In this document: one piece after another, positions 41,408-50,001 of the stretch | Layout: the number at the start of each line of letters is the position of its first letter | Numbering within the stretch: the stretch's first letter is position 1 | Assembly: GCA_947166565.1 (NCBI GenBank) | Contig: CAMVEL010000011.1 | Location: 1-52,184 of the forward strand | Source: an uncultured Erysipelotrichaceae bacterium | GTDB lineage: Bacteria > Bacillota_I > Bacilli_A > RFN20 > CAG-826 | Reading direction: 5' to 3' | Length of the DNA: 52,184 nucleotides | Notes under the pieces: generated by a model | Told to the model about the DNA's origin: nothing | Database searches by the model: none | The model's input: the letters and a program-made list of their open reading frames with translations, nothing else | Program-made: the position numbers and the translations under genes

Positions 41408-42711
41408 TTTTGACTTTAATCATCAGCATATCCGTTTTCGTTTTGGTCACTTTATCGGTTTTGTTTTTCCCTTCCTTTTCCATCAAAGGGCACAGGATAG
41501 GGACCTATTGGATTGTCGCCTTGATTGGGGCCGCTTTGCTTCTTGCGGCATTGTGCTTACCGATTGAGGAGTTTTGGAAGGGCCTAACAAGTAGTAGCGC
41601 GGTTAACCCCCTGAAAATCCTAATCCTCTTCTTCTCGATGACCGTGTTATCGGTATATCTAGATGAATGCGGTCTTTTCCGTTATTTGGCAAAGCTCGCC
41701 GTTAGATTGTCCGGTAAGAGCCAGTTCCTCCTGTTGGGTGTTATCTATGCTTTGGCGGCTATCCTGACGGTATTTACGAGTAACGATGTCGTTATTCTTA
41801 CTTTGACCCCATTCATCGTATTCTTCGCCAAACACACAAAAATCAACCCCATCCCTTATTTAGTCGCTGAATTCGTCGCGGCCAACACCTGGTCGATGAT
41901 GCTTTTGATTGGCAATCCCACGAATGTCTATTTAGGAACTTCCGCTGGAATCGATTTCGCTTCCTATTTCAGAGTCATGGCTTTACCAACTTTAGCGGCA
42001 GGGGTCCTAGAAATTGGCCTCGTTTATCTTCTTTTCTTCCGCCATTTGAAGGAGGAGATCGTTCCTGAGGAAGACGATTTCAAAATCGAGAGCAAGGCGG
42101 ACCTCATAATTGGACTAATCCATCTTGGTCTATGCCTAGGCTTCCTAATCGCTTCAAGCTATCTTCCTTTTGAGATGTGGTTGGTGGCCTTAATCGCCGC
42201 TTCAAGTCTTGTCCTAACCTCCACGATTTATCATCTCCTTGACCATAAGCATTGGAGTTACCTAGCCCATACGGCGGAAAGGCTTCCATACCAACTTATC
42301 CCCTTTGTCATCTCGATGTTCGTGATCGTGGCCTCTTTGCAATATCAGGGGGTCGCCTCCAAAATCGGTGAATGGTTATCGAATACACATCCAATTTGGG
42401 GATATGGGCTCTCTAGTTTCCTCGTGGCAAACCTGGTGAATAACATCCCGATGTCCGTCCTTTTCTCCGTTTTACCCATCGGTCTGCCTGAAGCTAGCTA
42501 TCTCAAAGCGATTTACGCGAGCATCATCGGCAGCAATATCGGAGCCTTCCTAACGCCCGTCGGGGCCCTCGCTGGGATCATGTTCTCATCATTGCTAGCC
42601 CAATACGATATCCATTACGGGTTCAAGGAATTCGTGAGATACGGCTTCCTTATAGCGATCCCCGTCATTTTGATTTCCCTAGCCGTCCTCCAACTCGTTT
42701 TGCCAGCCTAA
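41404..42711 (+). CDS. ArsB/SLC13-like permease
   Basis: A 435-residue membrane protein with about 11-12 helices. The family marks are IYALAAILTVFTSNDVVILT (the TSNDVV motif) in the first half and FLVANLVNNIPMSVLFS in the second, with MLLIGNPTNVYLG. This is the ArsB/NhaD/SLC13 ion-transporter fold; the carried ion (arsenite, sodium, dicarboxylate) cannot be decided. ATG 41404 has GAGGA seven bases upstream; GTG 41398 is a less likely start. It follows the short upstream frame and the palindrome-bearing promoter. Confidence 0.88.
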   Translation: MILTLIISISVFVLVTLSVLFFPSFSIKGHRIGTYWIVALIGAALLLAALCLPIEEFWKGLTSSSAVNPLKILILFFSMTVLSVYLDECGLFRYLAKLAVRLSGKSQFLLLGVIYALAAILTVFTSNDVVILTLTPFIVFFAKHTKINPIPYLVAEFVAANTWSMMLLIGNPTNVYLGTSAGIDFASYFRVMALPTLAAGVLEIGLVYLLFFRHLKEEIVPEEDDFKIESKADLIIGLIHLGLCLGFLIASSYLPFEMWLVALIAASSLVLTSTIYHLLDHKHWSYLAHTAERLPYQLIPFVISMFVIVASLQYQGVASKIGEWLSNTHPIWGYGLSSFLVANLVNNIPMSVLFSVLPIGLPEASYLKAIYASIIGSNIGAFLTPVGALAGIMFSSLLAQYDIHYGFKEFVRYGFLIAIPVILISLAVLQLVLPA

Positions 42712-42778
42712 ATCTTTTTACTAGATAAAAAGCGTAGAGGCTATAAAATAGCGAAGTCAAAAAAAGAAAGGGTTTTCT

Positions 42779-44140
42779 ATGTACAACAAAAACGCATGGG
42801 GAAAATACGAATCCCCAAAAGAAATCATGGATTTCGCGGAAGGCTATAAGGCTTTTATCAGCAGAGGCAAAACCGAACGCGAAGTCGTGAAACAAGCTAT
42901 CGCCCTTGCTGAGCTTAGAGGCTTCAAGGACATCTATTCCTTCAATCGCCTTCGCACCGGCGATAAGGTCTATGTCACCAACAAAAACAAGAATTTCGCG
43001 GCCTTCATCATCGGCAAGGAACCGGTTTGCAACGGTCTTCGCGTCTTAGGCGCCCATATCGATTCACCGCGTTTAGACGTTAAATCTAATCCTTTATATG
43101 AGAATACGGATTTCGCTTTGCTCGATACCCATTATTATGGCGGGATCAAGAAATACCAGTGGGTCACCGTCCCCCTTGCCATTTATGGCGTTGTCTGCAA
43201 GAAAGACGGGACGACCGTCGAAATCGCTTTGGGCGATAAACCAGAAGACCCCGTATTCGGTATTTCCGATCTTCTTGTTCATCTTTCCGCGGATCAAATG
43301 GCTAAACCTGGCGTCAAGGTCATCGAAGGCGAAGACCTCGACCTCACCATCGGTTCGATGCCTTTGAAGGGAGTGGACGATAAACCGGTTAAGGCCAACA
43401 TCCTCAAATTGCTCAAAGACGCTTACGGAATCGAGGAAGAGGATTTCCTCTCCGCCGAACTTGAGATCGTTCCGGCTGGACCTGCCCGCGATTATGGTTT
43501 AGACCGTTCGATGGTCGCTGGATACGGCCATGACGATAGAAGCTGTGCCTATACCTCCCTTATGGCGATCCTCGATAGTGGCGTTAACGAATACACGTCC
43601 TGCGCGGTTTTGGTCGATAAGGAAGAAGTTGGCTCTATTGGGGCAACCGGTGCCCAATCCAAGTGGTTTGAGAACGTGGTCGCTAGGTTGATTGCCCTCC
43701 AAGGCGATTATTCCGACCTCAAAGTCCGCAACGCCTTTGAACTTACCAAAATGCTTTCTAGCGATGTCTCCGCCGCTTATGATCCTCTTTATGCTAGCGT
43801 CAACGAAGCCAAAAACTCCGCCTATTTCGGAAATGGCATCTGCTTAAATAAATATACGGGTCGCGCGGGAAAAGCCGGATGCAACGACGCCAATCCTGAA
43901 TATATCGCTGAGATCAGGGCCTATTTCGATGCCAACAACATCAACTTCCAATTCTCTGAACTTGGCAAGGTCGATGCCGGAGGAGGCGGAACCATCGCCT
44001 ATATCCTTGGCAATTACAACATGAACGTCATCGATGCCGGCATCGCCGTCCTCAATATGCATGCGCCGATGGAGATTGTCTCCAAAGTCGATCTTTATGA
44101 AGCGTACCGTGCTTATAAGGTCTTCGTGTCCATCGAATAG
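42779..44140 (+). CDS. M18-family aminopeptidase
   Basis: A 453-residue zinc aminopeptidase of the aspartyl-aminopeptidase/ApeA group. Metal ligands are seen in LGAHIDSPRLD, GYGHDDRSC and DKEEVGSIGATG, and the C-terminal NMHAPMEI carries the last histidine. Length and layout are normal for the family. It releases N-terminal residues in the cytosol and probably forms a large oligomer. TATAAA lies upstream near 42744 and an AAAGGG site precedes ATG 42779. Monocistronic, with its own terminator. Confidence 0.93.
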   Translation: MYNKNAWGKYESPKEIMDFAEGYKAFISRGKTEREVVKQAIALAELRGFKDIYSFNRLRTGDKVYVTNKNKNFAAFIIGKEPVCNGLRVLGAHIDSPRLDVKSNPLYENTDFALLDTHYYGGIKKYQWVTVPLAIYGVVCKKDGTTVEIALGDKPEDPVFGISDLLVHLSADQMAKPGVKVIEGEDLDLTIGSMPLKGVDDKPVKANILKLLKDAYGIEEEDFLSAELEIVPAGPARDYGLDRSMVAGYGHDDRSCAYTSLMAILDSGVNEYTSCAVLVDKEEVGSIGATGAQSKWFENVVARLIALQGDYSDLKVRNAFELTKMLSSDVSAAYDPLYASVNEAKNSAYFGNGICLNKYTGRAGKAGCNDANPEYIAEIRAYFDANNINFQFSELGKVDAGGGGTIAYILGNYNMNVIDAGIAVLNMHAPMEIVSKVDLYEAYRAYKVFVSIE

Positions 44141-44148
44141 CAACGATT

Positions 44149-44185
44149 ACCCCGATTGGTTTTTTGACCTAATTCGGGGTTTTTC
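44149..44185 (+). terminator. Terminator of the M18 peptidase gene
   Basis: ACCCCGA (44149-44155) pairs with TCGGGGT (44174-44180), with further inner pairing, and five T follow. Confidence 0.85.
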
Positions 44186-44246
44186 TATGGAAAAATGAGG
44201 TGAAAACCAAGGAAACCAAAAATATTTTAAAAATTTTTTAACTCGA

Positions 44247-44357
44247 TATAATCGTTAGTAAATAGGAAACTTACCCATATAAATGGAAACTCAACGCAAT
44301 TTTTGGGTTTCCTGATAGCGCTTTCATGGGTAAAATACCTAGGCTTCAGCTAGGAGG
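44247..44357 (+). promoter_or_regulatory. Promoter and structured leader of the GPH symporter
   Basis: TATAAT (44247-44252) is followed by a leader of about 100 bases with two nested stems: outer TTACCCAT (44271-44278) with ATGGGTAA (44326-44333), inner GGAAACTCAA (44285-44294) with TTGGGTTTCC (44303-44312). A further CCTAG/CTAGG stem (44338-44342 and 44350-44354) covers part of the ribosome site AGGAGG (44352-44357). The layout suggests control of translation by RNA folding. No known riboswitch class is recognised. Confidence 0.5.
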
Positions 44358-44362
44358 TAATT

Positions 44363-46186
44363 ATGGCTGGAAATATGAAAAATAGGTTGTCCAATTCAAC
44401 CTTCGACGGGAACAAGGTCCCTCGCCTAACGAAGTTCCTCTACCCGTTCTCAGGCATCTTCCGCGACGCCTGCTACGCCCTTGTCGGTAGCTTCTTGCTA
44501 ACTTACGCGATGACTACCGGCGTTCTCTCTTCCGTCGAGTCGACCTATAACGCTCAATACGGTGTCATCACCACGGCGATGATGATCGCCCTTATCTGGG
44601 ACGGCATCAACGATCCTATCATGGGCTTTATAGTCGAGAAGGTTCACTTCAAGCTCGGCAAATTCCGTCCGTGGATCCTGATCGGTGCGATTGGTAATAC
44701 CATCTCCGTCATCCTCATGTTCCTCATCCGCTGCACTGATGCTAGCGGTAACCCAATAGGCGATGGCTGGGTCTTCGTCGGTTGCATGATTGCCTTCTAT
44801 TTCCTATGGGACCTCTTCTTCACGATGAACGACGTCGGTTATTGGTCGATGCTTCCATCTCTCACCAACGATGAGAAGGAGCGCGCTTCCCTCACGTCCC
44901 GCGTCACCGTTGCCGCTTCGATCGGTGGATTCTTGATGACCGCCGCCTGCTTCCTTCTCCCAACCGCTTTCAAGAGCATGGGAATTGGCGCCGGCACCGT
45001 CTATGGCATCATCGCCATCGCGATCTCCATCCTCTTCCTTGTTTCCCAGGTTGCCGTTTTCTTCTTCTGCAAAGAGAAGAAGCGTGACCTCGCCCAAGAA
45101 GAAGTCTCCGAGAACACCAAGATCCTCGACCTCTTCAAGATCGTTTGGAAAAACAAACAACTCCTTTGGACCGTCATCGCGATGTTCCTCTATTACCTTG
45201 CTTGCGGCGTCTTGACCGGTGGCATTGGCTTATATTACTTCTACCTCAATATCGGTTATGGTTCTTGGCAAGGTGGCCTTGCGGCAACCCTTATCTCCGT
45301 CTTCTACGTCATTGGTAACGTCGGAGCCCAGATCCTCTATCCCGTTATCGCCAAGAGGATGTCCAAGCAGAAGATCCTTCTTATCTTCTCCATCATTGGA
45401 TTCGTCGCTTACGCCCTCTTCTTCCTCCTTTGCGTTCCTGTTTTCGGCGAACATCCAGTCGCCTACAACGCGCTTCCTGCCACAGTCGACCCATCCCAGA
45501 ACAAGTTCTTCATCGAAGACATGGGCACTGGCTTAGCTTGGGCGATGGGCGGAACGATGTTCCTCTATTACCTTATCCCACTCATCTTCTTCTTCACCCA
45601 AGGCATGATCTACATGGTCATCCTCATGATGTTCCAATCCGCGATCGACTATCAGGAATGGAAATTCGGCGAAAGGAAAGAAGCGGTTGCCTTCGCTTGG
45701 CGTCCACTCGACGTTAAGTTCTCCTCCGCTTTGCTCCGCGCCTTCCAATTCATGATCTTCGCCTGCGCTGGAGTCGGTGGTTACTTCACCGCCCTCTCTA
45801 ACGCCGAAGGTATCTTCAATAGCGCTAACGCCAAAGGCGAAGCCGGTGAAGCCGCCATCACCGCCCGTGACTCCGCTATCTACGAAGCGTGGCAACACGT
45901 CGAGAGATGGCAGCTCGTCGTTTATGGCGCGATTACCGTTGGCATCATCCTCATCGCCATGGCCGCCGTCCTTATCATCCTAAGGAAGAAATACATCATC
46001 GACGAAAAACTCTCTGCCCAAATCGCCGCTGAACTAGAAGAGCGTCATAATAGCAACGCCGCCAAGGTCAGTGAAGAGACTCCTGTCGAGGAAGTTCCAT
46101 CTTCCGAAGAAGCTCCGAAAGAAGAAGCCGAACCCGTTAAAGAAGAAGCGGTCGAAGCTTCACCCGAAGAGAAGAAAGACGAATAA
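44363..46186 (+). CDS. GPH-family sugar/cation symporter
   Basis: A 607-residue secondary transporter of the glycoside-pentoside-hexuronide family in the major facilitator superfamily. About 12 helices are visible; FSGIFRDACYALVGSFLLTY near the start, GINDPIMGFIVEKVHFKLGK and the following FRPWILIG are typical of the family, and MNDVGYWSMLPSLTNDEKER matches its cytoplasmic loop. The last 60 residues are an acidic, glutamate-rich tail. It probably imports a glycoside with Na+ or H+. No sugar hydrolase is adjacent. Expression may depend on the leader hairpins that cover its ribosome site. Confidence 0.9.
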   Translation: MAGNMKNRLSNSTFDGNKVPRLTKFLYPFSGIFRDACYALVGSFLLTYAMTTGVLSSVESTYNAQYGVITTAMMIALIWDGINDPIMGFIVEKVHFKLGKFRPWILIGAIGNTISVILMFLIRCTDASGNPIGDGWVFVGCMIAFYFLWDLFFTMNDVGYWSMLPSLTNDEKERASLTSRVTVAASIGGFLMTAACFLLPTAFKSMGIGAGTVYGIIAIAISILFLVSQVAVFFFCKEKKRDLAQEEVSENTKILDLFKIVWKNKQLLWTVIAMFLYYLACGVLTGGIGLYYFYLNIGYGSWQGGLAATLISVFYVIGNVGAQILYPVIAKRMSKQKILLIFSIIGFVAYALFFLLCVPVFGEHPVAYNALPATVDPSQNKFFIEDMGTGLAWAMGGTMFLYYLIPLIFFFTQGMIYMVILMMFQSAIDYQEWKFGERKEAVAFAWRPLDVKFSSALLRAFQFMIFACAGVGGYFTALSNAEGIFNSANAKGEAGEAAITARDSAIYEAWQHVERWQLVVYGAITVGIILIAMAAVLIILRKKYIIDEKLSAQIAAELEERHNSNAAKVSEETPVEEVPSSEEAPKEEAEPVKEEAVEASPEEKKDE

Positions 46187-46201
46187 GACACAAACCTCAT
46201 G

Positions 46202-46230
46202 ACGGGCCATCCAATACATGGCCCGTTTTT
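46202..46230 (+). terminator. Terminator of the GPH symporter gene
   Basis: ACGGGCCAT (46202-46210) pairs with ATGGCCCGT (46218-46226) around a seven-base loop, followed by five T. Confidence 0.88.
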
Positions 46231-46279
46231 CTTTGCTTCATTTTACGCTTAACTTTGTTAAACTATTCCCGCAAAGAAA

Positions 46280-47440
46280 ATGGTGAATGCTATGGAAAAC
46301 GTCAAAAAGGTAATGTTAACGGGAGATCGCCCAACGGGCAGACTCCATATTGGCCATTATGTTGGCTCCTTACGCGAGAGGGTAAGGCTTCAAAACGAAG
46401 GCGATTTCGACGAGATGTACATCATGATCGCGGACACCCAAGCCTTAACCGATAACGCCGGTACCCCACAGAAGGTGAGGGACAACGTCATTGAGGTCGC
46501 CCTCGATTACCTTTCGGTTGGCATTGATCCGACCCGTGTATCGATTTTCGTCCAATCTCGCATCCCGGAACTTTTTGAGTTCACTTGCTATTTTAGCGAC
46601 CTCGTCACCCTTTCCCGCCTTGAAAGGAACCCAACCGTCAAAGCCGAACTCGGCATGCGCAAATTCGGGGAATCGATCCCCGTTGGCTTTCTCACTTATC
46701 CAATTTCCCAAGCCGCGGATATCCTTCTTTTTGGTACGACAATCGTTCCGGTTGGCGAAGACCAGGCCCCGATGATCGAACAGGCTCAGGAAATCGCCCA
46801 TAAGTTCAATATCACCTATGGTGAGGCCTTCGTTGAGCCAAAGATCATGCTACCTTCCTCCGAATCCTGCAGAAGGCTTCCTGGGACGGACGGCAAAGCC
46901 AAGATGAGCAAATCCTTGGATAACGCGATTTATCTTCGCGATGACGAGAAGACCGTCACCAAGAAGGTCATGTCGATGTTCACCGACCCCACCCATTTGC
47001 AAATCGATGACCCAGGCCATACCGAGGATAACCCCGTCTTCATGTATCTTGAAGCCTTCGCGACCGATGAGCATTTCGCCAGATTCCTCCCAGAATACAA
47101 AAACCTTGAAGCCCTCGAGGAGCATTATCGTCGCGGCGGGTTAGGAGACGTCACCGTCAAACGCTTCCTCGCTAACGTCCTCAACGATGTCCTTAACCCA
47201 ATTAGGGCTAGGCGTCATGAGCTTGAGAAGGATATCGGCAAGGTTTATCAAATCCTAGAGGAAGGGACTGCCAAAGCGAGGGAGAAAGCCTCCTTCATCG
47301 CCAACATCGCCAGAAGAAAGATGGGCATCCTCTATTTTGAGGACCGCAAACTCCAAGAGAAGCAGCAGAAAGCCTACAAGAAGCTCCATGAGCAGGAAGA
47401 GGCCCTTGCCGCATATTTGGCGAAAAATAAAAAAGACTAA
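46280..47440 (+). CDS. trpS: Tryptophan-tRNA ligase
   Basis: A class Ic synthetase of 386 residues that charges tRNA-Trp. The ATP-site signature is TGRLHIGHYVGSL (HIGH-type) and the KMSKS loop is GKAKMSKSLD. Length is slightly above the common 330-340 residues because of a longer C-terminus rich in lysine, glutamate and glutamine (EKQQKAYKKLHEQEEALAAY). The start ATG 46280 is used; ATG 46292, four codons later, gives a more typical N-terminus and is equally possible. No T-box leader is visible, since the gap before it is taken up by a terminator and a short promoter-like TAAACT. Confidence 0.95.
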   Translation: MVNAMENVKKVMLTGDRPTGRLHIGHYVGSLRERVRLQNEGDFDEMYIMIADTQALTDNAGTPQKVRDNVIEVALDYLSVGIDPTRVSIFVQSRIPELFEFTCYFSDLVTLSRLERNPTVKAELGMRKFGESIPVGFLTYPISQAADILLFGTTIVPVGEDQAPMIEQAQEIAHKFNITYGEAFVEPKIMLPSSESCRRLPGTDGKAKMSKSLDNAIYLRDDEKTVTKKVMSMFTDPTHLQIDDPGHTEDNPVFMYLEAFATDEHFARFLPEYKNLEALEEHYRRGGLGDVTVKRFLANVLNDVLNPIRARRHELEKDIGKVYQILEEGTAKAREKASFIANIARRKMGILYFEDRKLQEKQQKAYKKLHEQEEALAAYLAKNKKD

Positions 47441-47516
47441 GTCTTTTCCCAAATACTTTTCAGAAATTTGAGCCAATTTTTGATTTTTCCCCCTATTAGT
47501 TAGTAGGAGGAGAAAA

Positions 47517-47894
47517 ATGACTGGCATTCTCAAAATCGGCCGTATCGGCAAGAAAATCGAAGAAGCGATGGGGGTCAGCATCGCGAACGACCCCTCAATT
47601 TATGTTTTGGATTTGACCCTAGACGATTTAGCAAGGCGTTACCCAGAATCCTATTTATCGATTCTTTCCGAGGTTAAGGAAGCGATCAAAAAGCCCGATT
47701 CCTTTTCCTTCGATATCGAAAATGGGGTTCTGCTGTTCTTTCGCCTTATCCCTAAGGGAAAGGAGCTCTTCCTTCTTATCTCAAAGGTAACTAGCAAAGG
47801 CAGTCCGAGGAAATTCGTCCTCTCCTCGATTTCCGCTACGAAGGACCTATCTTTCCCAAAACTAAAAGAAGGCGGCCCCTTTTACCGCGTATAG
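47517..47894 (+). CDS. PBECR3-like small protein
   Basis: A 125-residue protein. The layout KIGRIGKKIEEAMG, IYVLDLTLDDLARRYPESY, EVKEAIKKPDSFSF and the LFFRLIPKGKELFLLISKV strands resembles the PBECR3-type phage barnase-like nuclease domain, in which the second block usually has histidines (H..kkHp). Here those positions read DLARRYP, so an expected catalytic histidine is missing. It may be an inactive or immunity-related form. AGGAGGAG lies nine bases before ATG 47517. It sits between trpS and a VanZ gene. Family match is from pattern memory and is tentative. Confidence 0.6.
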   Translation: MTGILKIGRIGKKIEEAMGVSIANDPSIYVLDLTLDDLARRYPESYLSILSEVKEAIKKPDSFSFDIENGVLLFFRLIPKGKELFLLISKVTSKGSPRKFVLSSISATKDLSFPKLKEGGPFYRV

Positions 47895-47912
47895 CCTTAT
47901 AATTCCCGTGTT

Positions 47913-48371
47913 ATGAGAAAACGGGCCTTTGTCTATTTGGGTATAGCCATCCTTCTTTCTGTGCTTATCGTTTTCACTTCCACCAATTCCGGGGCTGCCC
48001 ATTCGGAAGCAGGAGGAAGGATAATCGGCTGGATCAATACCTATATCTTCAATGGAAGACTTAGCCAGAATGAGCAATCCTCAATCGTTGGAATAGGGGC
48101 GAAACTATTCGGCCATTTCTCCCTCTATCTTCTAACTGGATTATTCTCCCTTCTTTTCGTTAAGGAATTACCACAAAAAGGGAAAAACAAATACATGGGT
48201 CTAATATCTTATGGATCGCTATTATCTATCTTAGGCGAGGTAATTCAGATATTCAGCCAAGGGAGAAGCCCGCTATTCAGCGATGTCCTTTTGGATTTCT
48301 CGGGATTCATCCTTATTCCTCTTTGCCGATATATCTTAAGTTTTGAAAAGCCCCAAGAAGGGGCTAGATAA
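47913..48371 (+). CDS. VanZ-family membrane protein
   Basis: A 152-residue membrane protein with four helices (residues about 5-25, 53-72, 85-105, 118-138). TNSGAAHSEAGGRIIGWIN, the FGHFSLYLLTGLF helix and SLLSILGEVIQIFSQGRSPLFSDVLLD match the VanZ pattern, with conserved His and Glu in the membrane helices. TATAAT ends nine bases before ATG 47913, so the message is almost leaderless. VanZ relatives confer low-level teicoplanin resistance in one plasmid but are otherwise of unknown function. Confidence 0.85.
   Translation: MRKRAFVYLGIAILLSVLIVFTSTNSGAAHSEAGGRIIGWINTYIFNGRLSQNEQSSIVGIGAKLFGHFSLYLLTGLFSLLFVKELPQKGKNKYMGLISYGSLLSILGEVIQIFSQGRSPLFSDVLLDFSGFILIPLCRYILSFEKPQEGAR
48348..48367 (-). 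terminator. Terminator at the end of the reverse-strand membrane gene
   Basis: On the reverse strand AGCCCC pairs with GGGGCT around a short loop, followed by T residues. It overlaps the end of the VanZ gene. Confidence 0.6.
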
Positions 48372-48386
48372 GATAAGGATTATTCC

Positions 48387-49052
48387 TTAATCATTGCTTC
48401 TTTTTCGGTATTTCCCGGAGAAGATGTTATTTAGCATTACGATAAAGAAGAACAAGGCGACGATAAGGATGACGACGATCGCGATTGAGAGGATTGGCAT
48501 CGATACCTGTTTCGGGTCAAGGAAGAAATAAGGATATTCAAGGCCTCCATCATACATTGGGGTATTCGTGAAGATATGTGGTCTAATCATGCAGAAGACC
48601 ATGTAGAAGACCGGGAATATGGATAAGGCCGCGGCCGCCCCGTATTTCACCGTCCCCTTTTCATCGAAAAGGATCCAGTCAAGGACGGCGAATAACAAAA
48701 GGCATATCGCATAAGAGAAGCCTTCGGGGTTTTTCTCGTTGGCGATGGTGGAGAAGGTCAAAGCCAAATATAAGCCGGAAGCCATGATCGCGTAGGTTGT
48801 TACGGAAAGCTTGAAGGGCATATATACACCCGCTGGATAACCTTTGATGCCATGACGCATATCGATGAGGTTGAAAAGGACTTCCAAAGCCAGGGTGATG
48901 ATATAAAGCACCCCAACCTGGACCTCGAATCTCATGAATCCCGTCACGAAACGGGAGATGGAATTAAGGTAAAAGGCGAAAAGGATAGATATCGCGATCA
49001 AGGCGGCGAGGCGAAGGGTAAGTGAGATAAAACGGTTACGGATGTTTAGCAC
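48387..49052 (-). CDS. Hypothetical six-helix membrane protein
   Basis: A 221-residue protein with about six transmembrane helices and a short positively charged N-terminus. I do not recognise the family, although the layout recalls small Pr6Pr/YagU-type integral proteins. The start is GTG at 49052, where AGGGAC stands just upstream; the 5' end overlaps the NUDIX promoter region on the other strand. No partner gene is suggested. Confidence 0.75.
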   Translation of the reverse strand: MLNIRNRFISLTLRLAALIAISILFAFYLNSISRFVTGFMRFEVQVGVLYIITLALEVLFNLIDMRHGIKGYPAGVYMPFKLSVTTYAIMASGLYLALTFSTIANEKNPEGFSYAICLLLFAVLDWILFDEKGTVKYGAAAALSIFPVFYMVFCMIRPHIFTNTPMYDGGLEYPYFFLDPKQVSMPILSIAIVVILIVALFFFIVMLNNIFSGKYRKRSND

Positions 49053-49060
49053 GTCCCTAG

Positions 49061-49089
49061 TTTACCACGCATTTGCTCATAGGTATAAT
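49061..49089 (+). promoter_or_regulatory. Promoter of the NUDIX gene
   Basis: TTTACC (49061-49066), an exact 17-base spacer and TATAAT (49084-49089). Transcription would begin close to the ATG at 49096, so the message would be leaderless. Confidence 0.65.
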
Positions 49090-49095
49090 GCGGAC

Positions 49096-49611
49096 ATGCC
49101 TATTTCCTTGAATTTGAAAGATAACGAATACGAATATAAAGGCGTAAAAGAAGTTCGTGAAGTTGCTAGGGGAATCGTCTTGGACGACAAAGGGAACGTT
49201 GCTATCCATACGGTTTCCCGGGACGATATTTTCTGTAAGCAGACCTATTACGAGACTCCGGGAGGAGGAGTCGATAAAGGCGAAACCTATGAACAGGCCT
49301 TGGTGAGGGAATGCGACGAGGAGCTTGGATATGAGGTTGAAATCATCGCTTATGTCGGTGAGGTCAACGATTATTACAACCTTATAGGGAGGGAGAACCA
49401 TAATCGTTATTACCTATGCAAACTCAAAAATAAGAGGGGCGTGCATATGGTTTCCAAAGGAGATAGCTTTATCAAAAAGACAGAATACCTTCCCTTTGAC
49501 GAAGTTATTTCCTTGTTCGAGAAACAAAGCGACCGCCTTGTCGCTGGACTAGTCAAAAGGCGGGAATTGCCCATTATCAAAGAAGCGAAAAGAATCTTCT
49601 TTTCCCTTTAG
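49096..49611 (+). CDS. NUDIX hydrolase
   Basis: A 171-residue NUDIX enzyme that cleaves nucleoside diphosphates linked to other groups. The Nudix box is GGGVDKGETYEQALVRECDE followed by ELGYEV. ATG 49096 is chosen over the earlier 49042 reading because a 17-spaced promoter with TATAAT six bases before the ATG lies inside the longer frame, so the shorter protein is expected from a leaderless message. The tRNA-His gene follows. The substrate is not evident; the C-terminal segment is not that of MutT or RppH. Confidence 0.9.
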   Translation: MPISLNLKDNEYEYKGVKEVREVARGIVLDDKGNVAIHTVSRDDIFCKQTYYETPGGGVDKGETYEQALVRECDEELGYEVEIIAYVGEVNDYYNLIGRENHNRYYLCKLKNKRGVHMVSKGDSFIKKTEYLPFDEVISLFEKQSDRLVAGLVKRRELPIIKEAKRIFFSL

Positions 49612-49630
49612 CGAAGGCCTTATTTCGTTG

Positions 49631-49659
49631 TTGTATTCTTTTCTTCTTTCCTCTATATT
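49631..49659 (+). promoter_or_regulatory. Promoter of tRNA-His
   Basis: TTGTAT (49631-49636), a 17-base spacer and TATATT (49654-49659), about ten bases before the tRNA. Confidence 0.6.
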
Positions 49660-49669
49660 ATTACGCGCT

Positions 49670-49746
49670 GGCGCCATTGGTGAAACGGTGAACACACTCG
49701 GCTGTGAACCGAGCATGAACGGGTCCGACTCCCGTATGGCGCCCCA
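49670..49746 (+). tRNA. tRNA-His (anticodon GTG)
   Basis: A 77-base cloverleaf. G at 49670 is the extra G-1 that pairs with C73; the acceptor stem GCGCCAT/ATGGCGC follows, and CCA is encoded. The anticodon arm is CTCGG-CTGTGAA-CCGAG with GTG. The variable loop is CATGA. The T arm is ACGGG-TCCGACT-CCCGT, where the usual T at position 55 is C. The D stem has an A-A mismatch at its base. The G-1/C73 pair is the identity mark of tRNA-His. Confidence 0.92.
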
Positions 49747-49759
49747 AAGAAGTAAATGC

Positions 49760-49791
49760 GACATTCTGATGGTATCGGGATGTCTTTTTTT
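49760..49791 (+). terminator. Terminator of tRNA-His
   Basis: GACATTCTGAT pairs with ATCGGGATGTC (11 pairs, two of them G-T) around the loop GGT, followed by a run of T. Confidence 0.88.
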
Positions 49792-50001
49792 ATCCTTAAT
49801 GGGTAAAACGTAATGACGATAAAAACTTGAGGCATATTTTTTTCATGCAAAAAACTCATCAAAAATACCTTTTAAAATTTCGCGCTGCGTAACCAGCAAT
49901 GCAACTACGAATCCGCTAATGGTTAGGCTTTTATTCCTATAAGAATTTTTGTGGTTTAGTACCACTAAAATTTATAGAATTAAATAAAGAAGGTATTTGA
50001 T

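Noticed and set aside
46187-46279. T-box leader ahead of trpS
   Set aside because: The gap is under 100 bases and holds the symporter terminator; no T-box motif or specifier stem is seen.
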